This document shows positions 34,394 to 42,703 of a DNA stretch of 46,700 nucleotides, in pieces (position 1 is the first letter of the stretch; the number at the start of each line of letters is the position of its first letter). Under the pieces are notes generated by a model. The model had not been told where the DNA came from. It saw nothing but the letters and a program-made list of their open reading frames with translations, and made no database searches. The stretch is from the NCBI GenBank assembly GCA_016649995.1, contig JAENWJ010000010.1, positions 1 to 46,700 on the forward strand, in the 5' to 3' direction. The position numbers were made by a program, and so were the translations under genes. Source of the stretch: Peptostreptococcaceae bacterium (GTDB lineage: Bacteria > Bacillota > Clostridia > Peptostreptococcales > BM714).

Positions 34394-35305
34394 TTATGAT
34401 GCATCCTGTTCGTTAAATTCAACTTTTTCGCCACTTGGCAGCTGAACCGGAAGGGCCTTGTCGGAAGACCATTCCAACCATGCTCCGTCGTAAAGCTTGA
34501 GGTTTTCATACCCTGCATTTGCAAGCGCAAGATAGGTTTGCGCCCCTCTTATGGATGTCTTGCAATACATTATTACGGTTGAATCCTTTTCTATTCCATT
34601 TTCCATGTACATTATTGCAATGTCCTGAGCCGACTTGTAGGTTCCGTCGCTGTATTGGTTTTCAACATAATTAATATGAATCGAACTAGGGATTGTTCCC
34701 TCTTCATATTCCTCAATTGTTCTTGTATCTATCAAGAAGGTATCGGGATCGGGATAATTTAATTGTTCTATTACGGTGTCCACAGTCGCAATCATTGTCT
34801 CGTCAAATTCTCCGGCTTCATAAGAAACACTTTTCACATTGGGAACTTCCGTTGAACTATTCATTCCGGATGCCTCCAAAGCTTTCAAACCCCCACTAAC
34901 GACCTTAACCTGATCATTGCCGTAGGCTTTCAGCGTCCACCAGAATCTTGCAGCATCCATGTGATTGTTATCGTCATATACAATTATCTGCACTCCGTTG
35001 TCGATTCCGCTTTCTCCAAGTATTTTCTCGATCTGATCCTTTCCTCCAACCATGTTGGGAAAAGGTTCATTGACTACTATGTCTCCTCGTGTAATATTCA
35101 CGGCGCCTTCAATATGAGCCGCTTCGTAGGCATCCGCCATTTGGGCGTCAACCAGAACCGCTCCGTCTTTTACCATTGAAATGGCCCGCTCCGCTTCAAT
35201 TATATACGGTCCTTCTGCCTGTCCTGTAGTTCCCAAACATCCTGAAAGAGCTCCCAAAGCCAAGACCAAGGTTAAAAGCACTGCCGCTTTTGCGTATTTT
35301 TTCAT
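34394..35305 (-). CDS. Lipoprotein thiosulfate sulfurtransferase (rhodanese)
   Basis: A 303-residue lipoprotein (lipobox LSGC, Cys23) with the classical two-domain thiosulfate:cyanide sulfurtransferase layout. The N-terminal rhodanese domain is inactive: IIVYDDNNHMDAAR has Asp where the cysteine would be. The C-terminal one carries the catalytic loop YCKTSIRG (C248). It should take sulfane sulfur from thiosulfate outside the membrane and pass it to an acceptor. A separate gene from the twin-rhodanese lipoprotein just downstream: a terminator and promoter lie between them, so they are independently expressed. Confidence 0.92.
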   Translation of the reverse strand: MKKYAKAAVLLTLVLALGALSGCLGTTGQAEGPYIIEAERAISMVKDGAVLVDAQMADAYEAAHIEGAVNITRGDIVVNEPFPNMVGGKDQIEKILGESGIDNGVQIIVYDDNNHMDAARFWWTLKAYGNDQVKVVSGGLKALEASGMNSSTEVPNVKSVSYEAGEFDETMIATVDTVIEQLNYPDPDTFLIDTRTIEEYEEGTIPSSIHINYVENQYSDGTYKSAQDIAIMYMENGIEKDSTVIMYCKTSIRGAQTYLALANAGYENLKLYDGAWLEWSSDKALPVQLPSGEKVEFNEQDAS

Positions 35306-35451
35306 GTATAATCCTCCATCCTTTTCTATAATATGATTGTTAATTTAACAACAAACATCACTGATAGTATACAAGACGCATCCAGATATCCGGTATCCAT
35401 TTCTTTAATATTGCATCTGATTATTAAATGCAAAATGTTTTTTGAATGTAA

Positions 35452-35460
35452 TGGTATAAT
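35452..35460 (+). promoter_or_regulatory. Extended -10 promoter before the glycosyltransferase
   Basis: TGGTATAAT is a perfect extended -10 element about 34 bases upstream of the ATG, with AAAGGAGGGG between. No good -35 box is visible 17 bases upstream. Confidence 0.42.
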
Positions 35461-35493
35461 AATCACAGAAATTCCAAAGGAGGGGAACATCAA

Positions 35494-37041
35494 ATGGAAA
35501 GATCCAATTCTTTTATAAAAAAACACGGCATATTCATATTGATGCTTTTTGTATACGCCATAGCCAATGTGTTTTTTCTTGAGCAATTCCCCTTTATGCA
35601 TTCAGACGAATCTTGGCTCAGCGGGTTTTCCCAAACTGTATTGAAGGAAGGGCGCTTTGATTTAACTGAACCCTTCTTCAATCTTTATCCTAGAAATCCA
35701 CATGCCATTAAAATATTTTTTGTGGCCATTCAAGCATTTGTAATCAATCTATTCGGTCACAGCCTATTTAATATGAGAATGATTTCACTGGTTTCCGGCC
35801 TATTTTCGCTTTGTCTTTTCTACAGAATTGTCATGACACGATTCGGGAACAGTAAATTCGCATTGCTTGCCACAGGTCTTCTGGCCGTTGACATACAATT
35901 CATATATGCATCGCATTTGGCAAGGCAGGAAAGCATTTTGCTGCTCATAAGTCTCGCTGCATACGATTATTTCATTAGAAAAAATCCGCCGACAACAAGG
36001 AGCGCCGCCATGCTTGCAGTCATACTGGCTCTGGGCATAGGTATTCATCCAAACAGCTTCATCATTTCAATCCCTTTCGGCTTAATGCTTTTTTATCGAT
36101 TTTTGAATAACAGGGCTAGGGGCGTAGACCTTCTGGCCTTCACGGTCGTACTTGGCGCTGCAGCCGCCTTTTTCATAGCCCTGAGTCTTCGCATGGACCC
36201 CGGCTTCATAGGGAACTACGCAGCCTACGGCGAAACCCTGGGCGTTGCCGAAAGTCTTGTTTCCAAGCTTCTACAGATTAAACTGTTCTACCAGAAGCTT
36301 TTTCTTCAGGTGAGCGGAACATACTACACACCGGACATAAGGCTTCAGCTTCTGCTCATGATTCCGGCTTCTCTTTGGGGCATAGCGAGGCTTGTAAAAT
36401 CAAAAGGAACCTCCGGTGAGGCATATCCCCTATTGGGTCTTTTGGGAATAAATCTTGGGTATTTGCTTGTCGGCCGTTACAACCAGACGAGCATAGTTTT
36501 TCTTTTTCCATGGTTCTATTTGCTGACGGCAGAGCTTTTGTACCCGCTTACGAAACAGCGCAATGCATTACTTGGGATTCTTGTTGCGGCAACACTCTCG
36601 ATAAGTTGTTTTCAAATAGCCGCACACCCCGGAAAAGACTATTCTTCTTACCTAGAAAAAATATCGAGCCAGGTTCCCAAAGATGCTAGGGTGCTCGCAA
36701 ATCTTAACACAGGATACTATTTCAACCCGGACAATCTTCGCGATTACAGGAACCTTGCGCATCTTAAAGAAAACTCGCTCAGCTTCGAGGATTACATAGA
36801 TATGAATCAGATAGAATTTATACTCTACCCCGAGGAAATGGATATCATATGGAATACCCGTCCAGTCTACAACAGCCTCTATGGAAACCCTGCGGATTAT
36901 TATGAATCTATGAAAACCTTCCTCGAAGAAGACTGCATGCTTGTTGGAACCTTTACAGACGACACCTATCCAGTTCGAATAGTAAGGCTTATGGGACAAA
37001 AGGAAAGGACCCTACGCATTTACAAGGTCCTTGATCGATAG
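35494..37041 (+). CDS. GT39/ArnT-like membrane glycosyltransferase
   Basis: A 515-residue protein with about ten to twelve hydrophobic helices. The acidic catalytic-type loop FMHSDESWLSGFSQ lies after the first helix, as in GT39 dolichyl/polyprenyl-phosphate sugar transferases. A soluble C-terminal domain (about 395-515) follows. Such enzymes transfer a sugar from a polyprenyl-phosphate carrier to an acceptor outside the membrane. It faces, 26 bases away, the operon with an ArnC-like GT2 and the dTDP-4-aminosugar genes, so it is a good candidate for the final transfer of that sugar. The acceptor is unknown. Confidence 0.8.
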   Translation: MERSNSFIKKHGIFILMLFVYAIANVFFLEQFPFMHSDESWLSGFSQTVLKEGRFDLTEPFFNLYPRNPHAIKIFFVAIQAFVINLFGHSLFNMRMISLVSGLFSLCLFYRIVMTRFGNSKFALLATGLLAVDIQFIYASHLARQESILLLISLAAYDYFIRKNPPTTRSAAMLAVILALGIGIHPNSFIISIPFGLMLFYRFLNNRARGVDLLAFTVVLGAAAAFFIALSLRMDPGFIGNYAAYGETLGVAESLVSKLLQIKLFYQKLFLQVSGTYYTPDIRLQLLLMIPASLWGIARLVKSKGTSGEAYPLLGLLGINLGYLLVGRYNQTSIVFLFPWFYLLTAELLYPLTKQRNALLGILVAATLSISCFQIAAHPGKDYSSYLEKISSQVPKDARVLANLNTGYYFNPDNLRDYRNLAHLKENSLSFEDYIDMNQIEFILYPEEMDIIWNTRPVYNSLYGNPADYYESMKTFLEEDCMLVGTFTDDTYPVRIVRLMGQKERTLRIYKVLDR

Positions 37042-37066
37042 CTTGCCGAGTAAATAATGACTTAAG

Positions 37067-37819
37067 TCAAGCGGTTATGTCTTTTTTGATTTTTTCCTTC
37101 TCGTCGAAATAGGCTTCCCCAGTCTTCCTGAGACCCTTCCATCTATTATTTATTATTCGCTTTACTATGCCGGATTCCTTACCCATTATCAGAATCCTAT
37201 CCGAGATGTAAAGCGCCTCTTCAATATCATGGGTTACGAATACTACGGTCAAGCCTTTTTCATTCCATATTGCAAGCAGCAATTCCTGCAATGACTCCCT
37301 CGTTATGGCGTCAACACTGGCAAATGGTTCATCCATAAGAAGTATGTCAGGCTCGGAGGCAAGGGCCCTTGCGATGGCGCCCCTTTGGCGCATCCCTCCC
37401 GACAATTCATGTGGAAAATAATTGCCGTAGCCTTTAAGGCCAACCTGAGATAAGATATCCGAAGTCTTTTCATCGTAGAAAGCCTCTGAACGCTTTTCAT
37501 GGCGTTTTCTGATCGGCATAGCCACATTGTCTCCAAGCCTTAGCCACGGAAACAATTGGTGGTTATCCTGAAAAACCATTACCGCGTAAAAGCTGGGCCC
37601 TTTTATTGGTTTCCCATAAAGCAGAACCTCCCCCGACTTTGTATCCTCGAATCCTCCGAGTATGTTCAGTGCCGTGGTCTTTCCGCAACCAGACGCACCA
37701 AGTATTGAAATTATCTCACCCTTGTCAACCTCCAGCGAAAAATCCTTAAGAATCAGTTTTGAAACTCCATCCTTCATATAATGCTTTACGATGTTTCTGG
37801 CTTCCAATACCGCCTTCAT
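37067..37819 (-). CDS. ABC importer ATP-binding protein, SsuB/TauB/NrtD type
   Basis: A 250-residue ABC ATPase. Walker A is GASGCGKTTALNILGG, the Q-loop is VFQDNHQLFPWL, the signature is SGGMRQRGAIARALA, Walker B is DILLMDEPFASVD and the switch is VTHDIEEAL. The start at 37819 makes an ATGA overlap with the permease stop. A much earlier in-frame ATG at 38029 would add 70 residues of non-ABC sequence lying antisense-free inside the permease frame, and is rejected. Last gene of the seven-gene operon; a tight importer set. Confidence 0.92.
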   Translation of the reverse strand: MKAVLEARNIVKHYMKDGVSKLILKDFSLEVDKGEIISILGASGCGKTTALNILGGFEDTKSGEVLLYGKPIKGPSFYAVMVFQDNHQLFPWLRLGDNVAMPIRKRHEKRSEAFYDEKTSDILSQVGLKGYGNYFPHELSGGMRQRGAIARALASEPDILLMDEPFASVDAITRESLQELLLAIWNEKGLTVVFVTHDIEEALYISDRILIMGKESGIVKRIINNRWKGLRKTGEAYFDEKEKIKKDITA

Positions 37820-38580
37820 TCGGTCATTCCCCATTTCTTGACTGTCCTGTTCTCTATGAATCCAAATACAAATTTTTCGACTGCTATACCAATTATTATT
37901 ATGACGGCAAGACCCGAAACTATTCCCGCAACATCCATAAACACCCTGCTTCTGTATATTGCCCAGCCGATTCCTCCCGCCAGGCCGGCTGCTCCAAAAA
38001 TCATTTCGGCGCTTATTAGGGCTCTCCAAGCTCTCGCCCAGGCTATCTTTAGTCCTGCAATCAAGAATGGAGCCGAAGCCGGGATTAAAATACGGATGAT
38101 TTTTTCACTCGTTGAAAAGCCATAGTTGTCACCAACCTTAAAGTAGATATCCGGGATCGATGCCATGCCGGAAAGAACATTCTGCATTAGAGGCCAAAAG
38201 GCTCCATGCACTATTATTATAGTAATTGCAGTCTTGCCGGTCCCCACCCAGAGTATTACGAGGGGAAGAAGCGCAACACCCGGCAATGGGTGAAGAAGTG
38301 CGACTATAGTTTCAAATATTTTCTTGAAGCCTGAGGCCTTGAGACAAACATAACCGACACACATGGCCAAAAAAACGCTGATTAAAAGCCCCTTTCCAAT
38401 AAGCTCAAGAGAATAGAGTATCTGAACAATTAGATTTCCCTCAAAAATACCCTCTCTGAGGCTTTCTGCAACCTCAAAAGCCGAGGGAAAAACCATCGGA
38501 TTCAACCATCCTGATACAGAACACGCCTGCCACAGTGCAATCAATGCAATAATTATTCCTATTCCTTTCATTCCCTTCAT
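37816..38580 (-). CDS. ABC importer permease, SsuC/TauC/NrtB type
   Basis: A 254-residue permease with about six helices and the coupling motif GDNYGFSTSEKIIRILIPASAPFLIAGLKI, cut here to its key residues G, S and IP. The closing ARAWRALISAEMIFG is typical of the family importing nitrate, sulfonates, taurine or thiamin precursors. Its start overlaps the binding-protein stop by one base (TAATG) and its end overlaps the ATPase by four. It pairs with the lipoprotein encoded just upstream. Confidence 0.92.
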   Translation of the reverse strand: MKGMKGIGIIIALIALWQACSVSGWLNPMVFPSAFEVAESLREGIFEGNLIVQILYSLELIGKGLLISVFLAMCVGYVCLKASGFKKIFETIVALLHPLPGVALLPLVILWVGTGKTAITIIIVHGAFWPLMQNVLSGMASIPDIYFKVGDNYGFSTSEKIIRILIPASAPFLIAGLKIAWARAWRALISAEMIFGAAGLAGGIGWAIYRSRVFMDVAGIVSGLAVIIIIGIAVEKFVFGFIENRTVKKWGMTE

Positions 38581-39524
38581 TATCCCTCGCCCCTAACAAG
38601 CTTATCGATTTCTCCGAGATCATCTATATATCCCTCGCCTTTCATAAAATCATGGATTTTTTTCATACCATTGATTTCCAGGGTATACAACATGTCTTCT
38701 CTTGTGATGTACTCGTAAATTTTTTCTTCATCCAAACCATAGGATTTCGATAGAATCTGAGACGCCTCATATGGATTTTTTTCTATGAATGATACCGCCT
38801 CGGCCAATGCATCCTTAAATGCATCCTCCCAGAGCGGATTCGTCATTGAAAATTTGTCCGTAGAAACTCCTACCACAAAGGTGAACCTTTCCTCCATGGC
38901 CTCTTTTCCTGTCAAAACTACATGAGCCTTTGGATTTTCAAGCTCCATGAAAATGTACGGGGGACTCGTAAAATGGCCTGCTATGTCTATGTTCGCAAGC
39001 AGTGCGTGCATTCCGTCCGGATGCGTCATTGAAACAATCCTGTCATCGAAATACCTCGCGTCCCCAAGCTCTCTTTCCGCAGCCATGGATAGAAGCATGT
39101 GCTGAATGCTTCCCGGCTGTGGGAGTGCTATGCGATCCGATTCGTCGAAATCCGAAAGTGATTGTATGTCCTCATCAAGGCTAACCAGGGCAAGCGGAAC
39201 CTCGGATAACCCTGATAGTATTTTCCATTCCATGCCCTTGTCCGCTCCTATAAAAAATGGCGGAAGCGCCATGAATCCTATATCAAGGTCTCCTGCTACC
39301 ATGGATTCCCTTATGGATGTTGTATTTGCCATCTGCTTCCATTCTATCTCCACGCCCGGCAAAGAGTCTTTTAGAAATCCTTTTTCCTTCATTATTGTCA
39401 CCGGCGCATATGCCAGTCCGTATTGCTCTGCAACCGAAAAACCTTTTCTTTCCTGCGAACATCCTGCAAGAAGAATAAGAACAACAAATGCCACAATGAT
39501 TTCTTTAACCATATATCTTTTCAC
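38580..39524 (-). CDS. Substrate-binding lipoprotein, SsuA/TauA/NrtA-like
   Basis: A 314-residue lipoprotein (lipobox LLAGC, Cys22) of the NMT1/SsuA-like binding fold. The N-terminal YGLAYAPVTIMKEKGFLKD and MVAGDLDIGFMALPPFFIG resemble NrtA/SsuA/ThiY proteins; the ligand cannot be assigned. It follows the ATP-grasp gene by 18 bases and overlaps the permease. Placing this importer inside a sugar operon is unusual and suggests that the imported molecule is used by the enzymes encoded upstream. Confidence 0.9.
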   Translation of the reverse strand: MKRYMVKEIIVAFVVLILLAGCSQERKGFSVAEQYGLAYAPVTIMKEKGFLKDSLPGVEIEWKQMANTTSIRESMVAGDLDIGFMALPPFFIGADKGMEWKILSGLSEVPLALVSLDEDIQSLSDFDESDRIALPQPGSIQHMLLSMAAERELGDARYFDDRIVSMTHPDGMHALLANIDIAGHFTSPPYIFMELENPKAHVVLTGKEAMEERFTFVVGVSTDKFSMTNPLWEDAFKDALAEAVSFIEKNPYEASQILSKSYGLDEEKIYEYITREDMLYTLEINGMKKIHDFMKGEGYIDDLGEIDKLVRGEG

Positions 39525-39542
39525 AACATCAATCCTTTCACT

Positions 39543-40784
39543 CTACAGAAACGGTCCCTTTATTATCATGTTTTTTCCACTTTCGTCAAAGAATTTGAGC
39601 CTTTCGTATACTTCATCCACGCTTGCCTTTAAGGCGTCCCTGTCCATGCCCTTTGCAAGGAAGTAACCGGCCCGTTGGGTTGCATTTTCAATACTGCCCA
39701 ACCTCTCTCCATCTTGTAAATGGTATCCAGCCTTGAACACGCCTTCTATTTGGAGTAGCTCCTCCTGGGGAGTTTGTCCGCAAATCCTTCCCGGCAATGC
39801 AAAAAAAAGCTGGGCTGAAAGATGCTCTTTTATTTTCCAGGCATCGTGATTCAAAAGTTTTTCATATGAAATGGGGCTGCCAAGTATAAAATCGGTCTGC
39901 AGCTTAAGTATGTCCACTCCAGTCAATTCGGGTATTGTCATATCCTCATAGGCGCCTCCTATTCTGCAAGCAATTTCGTTTATCATTATACCTTCCGACC
40001 CCACAAGCATCTGATAGTAAATGGGACCGTTCCTTATACCAAAAATCCTTGTCGTAATATCAGTCAATTCTCGTATTTCCTTTTCCCGGGAAAACATATG
40101 CCTTGACGGAAATTGGTGAGCTGTGCAGATGCCTATGTGTATGCCTCTTTCCATGACTATGCGGTCAACAACAGTAAGAATCTTGGCCCTGCCGTCAACA
40201 ACCCAGCCGCTCACAGTTATTTCGTCGTTTGGATAATAGTTTTCTATGAGAACCTCCGACTGCCTTGAGTAGCTCAGCGTTTCCATTATACTGCTCCGTA
40301 CAGCTTCAACGGAGTCCAAACGGAACACCCCTCTCTGCCCTTGGCTATCAAGTGGCTTTATGACATAGGGAGCCTTAAGGTGTGCGATTTCGCTGTCCTT
40401 GAATCTTTTGCCTATGAACGCATGCGGCAGCGTCGGAACGCCACCTGATGCCATGATTGTTTTCATTCTTCTTTTATCCGTAGCATCGAGAGCTTTTTCA
40501 GGATTAAAAAAAAACCGGAGTCCCAATGCTTCCGATACTGCGGCAGCCGTATATACCGGTTGGTCTGTACCCGTAGTCATTACGCCGTCAACATTATACC
40601 TGCCTGCCACTTCCAGGCAGGCCTCGGTGTCAAATGTGCTCGCATCGCTCTTGAAAGTGCTAAAGGCCTTTCCGGGGGCGTTTGGGTAGTAGTCGACGGC
40701 TACAACTTCGTGGCCCATTTCGTTTTCAAGCCTATTGATTGCGTTTGCCTGGCACGGACCGGCTCCCAGCATCATTACTCTCAT
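39543..40784 (-). CDS. ATP-grasp carboxylate-amine ligase
   Basis: A 413-residue ATP-grasp enzyme. The N-terminal Rossmann-like part begins MRVMMLGAGPCQANAINRLE. Then come the ATP-binding YVIKPLDSQGQRGVF, IENYYPNDEITVSGWVV and the metal-binding NEIACRIGGAYEDM. It would couple a carboxylate to an amine through an acyl phosphate. In its setting (rmlB, wecE-like, GT2 upstream with a one-base overlap, importer downstream) the amine could be the 4-amino group of the sugar. That is inference; peptide-type or other ligase activity is possible. Confidence 0.88.
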   Translation of the reverse strand: MRVMMLGAGPCQANAINRLENEMGHEVVAVDYYPNAPGKAFSTFKSDASTFDTEACLEVAGRYNVDGVMTTGTDQPVYTAAAVSEALGLRFFFNPEKALDATDKRRMKTIMASGGVPTLPHAFIGKRFKDSEIAHLKAPYVIKPLDSQGQRGVFRLDSVEAVRSSIMETLSYSRQSEVLIENYYPNDEITVSGWVVDGRAKILTVVDRIVMERGIHIGICTAHQFPSRHMFSREKEIRELTDITTRIFGIRNGPIYYQMLVGSEGIMINEIACRIGGAYEDMTIPELTGVDILKLQTDFILGSPISYEKLLNHDAWKIKEHLSAQLFFALPGRICGQTPQEELLQIEGVFKAGYHLQDGERLGSIENATQRAGYFLAKGMDRDALKASVDEVYERLKFFDESGKNMIIKGPFL

Positions 40785-41542
40785 TATTCCGCATCTCCTT
40801 CCATTTCCAATCTTTCAATCTCATATAGCTTGCCACGCTTGCGAAATCTTCTCAGAATCTTGAACTCCGAATAGTAAATTATCAGATTCGCGAAAATTTT
40901 AAGCAGCTTAGAAAATGTATAGTTGGACTGTCCGTGAACCCTTTCCTCTTGGCCAAAGGGCACCCAAGCTATACTGTCAGTTTTTTTCATCAATTCTGCG
41001 GACACATATACAAAGGCCGTATTTCCATTTAACTGTTCCGGTTTTAGGCCGGCTGCAAACATCCTGCAGCTGCTTATTCGGACAGGCTTATTCCTCTTTA
41101 ATATAAAATTGAAGGCAAGGTAAGTCAATCTAGATCCGAGACGCCTGTATCTCTTCTGCATCTGCTGGTTCGGGACCGCAAAAACCAATTCGGCACCCTT
41201 GTCGATTTCCTTCTTCATTGACAAAAGTATTTTGGGCGGGTGTTGAAGGTCATCGTCCAGTGTTGCAATCAAATCTCCTGCAGCATATTGCATCCCGCAA
41301 AAGGTAGCGTTTTGCTGACCTACATTTTGCCTCAGCTTTATCAGTTTTATTCTGTTATCCGAGTTTCTAAGCTCCCTCATCACACTGTAGCTGTCGTCCA
41401 CGCTTGCATCATCAACAAGTATAATTTCTACAGATTCAAAACCTTTTCTTCCCGTATGAAAAATATTTTTACATAGTGTTTTTAAAGATTTCGACCCATT
41501 GTAAACCGGAACAACGACGGATAACTTTTCTTTAGGCTTCAT
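40784..41542 (-). CDS. GT2 family glycosyltransferase, ArnC/DPM1-like
   Basis: A 252-residue GT-A fold transferase. Motifs are VVVPVYNGSKSL, ILVDDASVDDS, the metal motif TLDDDLQHPP after QQNATFCGMQYAAGDLIA, and RVHGQSNYTFSKL. The order resembles the polyprenyl-phosphate sugar transferases ArnC and DPM1, but the C-terminal pair of membrane helices found in ArnC is missing. It should load a nucleotide-activated sugar on a polyprenyl phosphate. It directly abuts the wecE-like stop and overlaps the ATP-grasp start by one base. Confidence 0.92.
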   Translation of the reverse strand: MKPKEKLSVVVPVYNGSKSLKTLCKNIFHTGRKGFESVEIILVDDASVDDSYSVMRELRNSDNRIKLIKLRQNVGQQNATFCGMQYAAGDLIATLDDDLQHPPKILLSMKKEIDKGAELVFAVPNQQMQKRYRRLGSRLTYLAFNFILKRNKPVRISSCRMFAAGLKPEQLNGNTAFVYVSAELMKKTDSIAWVPFGQEERVHGQSNYTFSKLLKIFANLIIYYSEFKILRRFRKRGKLYEIERLEMEGDAE

Positions 41543-42703
41543 TCATTCACCCCTTGCCATTTCATTTAGAATTCTATCTGCCTTTGAAATTACATATTCA
41601 AGCTCATCCGCGCGGAGGTTTTCATATAGCGGAAGTCTCACGAGTCCCGCCGCCTTCTCGGATGTCCTTGGAAGATCTTCGTCCTTATACCCCATGGCTA
41701 TACCCATGGACGAAGAATGCAGCGGCCAAAAATGCGAGAACGCTTGAATCGAAGCCTTCTCCATTTCGCCTTGAAAAAACCTTCTTGCTTCCCGTGATTC
41801 AAACACTATGAAAAACAGATGTGCGTTGAAGGCTCTCCCATCAGCAGGGCTTTGCGAATGCTCTATTATAAATTTGCAGCCTCTATATTTTTCAAGAAGC
41901 CTTTCATATGCCTCAAAAACGAATATGCGTTTTCTGATTATCGAATCCATTTCATCCAATTGAGGTCCAAGTAATGCCATAAGCAAATCAGAAGGAAGAT
42001 ACATGGATCCCTCTTCCACCCATTGGTAGTTGATTGTTTCGCCTCGAAGGAAACGCGCCTTGTCGGTTCCCCCATTTCTTATGGCTTCGGCTCTGCTTAA
42101 TAGGTTTTCATGGCTTTTCCCTATGACCAGTGCTCCGCCCTCTCCCGCTTTGAAGTTTTTTGTGGCGTGGAAACTAAAGCAGCCAAAATCTCCCCATGTT
42201 CCCAATTGGCGACCGCTTTCTTCCGACCCCAACGCCTGGGCAGCATCCTCAATCAGCATGAGCCCTTGGCTATCTGCCAATTCACGAAGAGCTTTTACAT
42301 CCCTCGAAATCCCTCCATAATGGACCGCAAGTATTGCCCTCGTTCTTCCTGTAATCTTTTCTTTAATTTCATCGAAACCGACGTTCATGCCTTCCGCCGC
42401 GACATCTGCAAAGATTGGTTTCGCGCCTACTTTAAGAATACAGTTTGCAGTTGAAGGATATGTGTATGAAGGCATTACAACCTCATCTCTCGGCTTTAGG
42501 CCGGAAAGGCGGGCCGCCATTTCGAGCGAATGGGTTCCTGATGTAGTTGCAAGGACCGTTCTTCCTCCTAGGAGTCTTTTAAGCTTTTTTTCCACATGCC
42601 GGGTAAAGATACCCCCTCCGGATATCGATCCTTTTTCCAATGCCGATAAGACCGCCTCTTTTTCTTTTCTTCCAATAATAGTCCTATTAAAGGGAATTTT
42701 CAT
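41543..42703 (-). CDS. WecE-like dTDP-4-keto-6-deoxysugar aminotransferase (DegT/DnrJ/EryC1)
   Basis: A 386-residue PLP aminotransferase of the DegT family. The landmark VMPSYTYPSTANCILKVGA, EDAAQALGSE, the PLP lysine in SFHATKNFKAGEGGAL and INYQWVEEGSMYLPSDLLMA match WecE/RffA. It would convert the 4-keto product of RmlB into a dTDP-4-amino-4,6-dideoxyhexose (Fuc4N type). The start is put at 42703 because AAGAG lies about nine bases upstream; ATG 42712 is the alternative. The gene begins inside the last codons of rmlB. Confidence 0.88.
   Translation of the reverse strand: MKIPFNRTIIGRKEKEAVLSALEKGSISGGGIFTRHVEKKLKRLLGGRTVLATTSGTHSLEMAARLSGLKPRDEVVMPSYTYPSTANCILKVGAKPIFADVAAEGMNVGFDEIKEKITGRTRAILAVHYGGISRDVKALRELADSQGLMLIEDAAQALGSEESGRQLGTWGDFGCFSFHATKNFKAGEGGALVIGKSHENLLSRAEAIRNGGTDKARFLRGETINYQWVEEGSMYLPSDLLMALLGPQLDEMDSIIRKRIFVFEAYERLLEKYRGCKFIIEHSQSPADGRAFNAHLFFIVFESREARRFFQGEMEKASIQAFSHFWPLHSSSMGIAMGYKDEDLPRTSEKAAGLVRLPLYENLRADELEYVISKADRILNEMARGE

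Noticed and set aside
37820-38029. N-terminal extension of the ABC ATPase at 37067
   Set aside because: The 70 extra residues overlap the permease gene in another frame and have no ABC similarity; the ATGA overlap start at 37819 fits the operon style.
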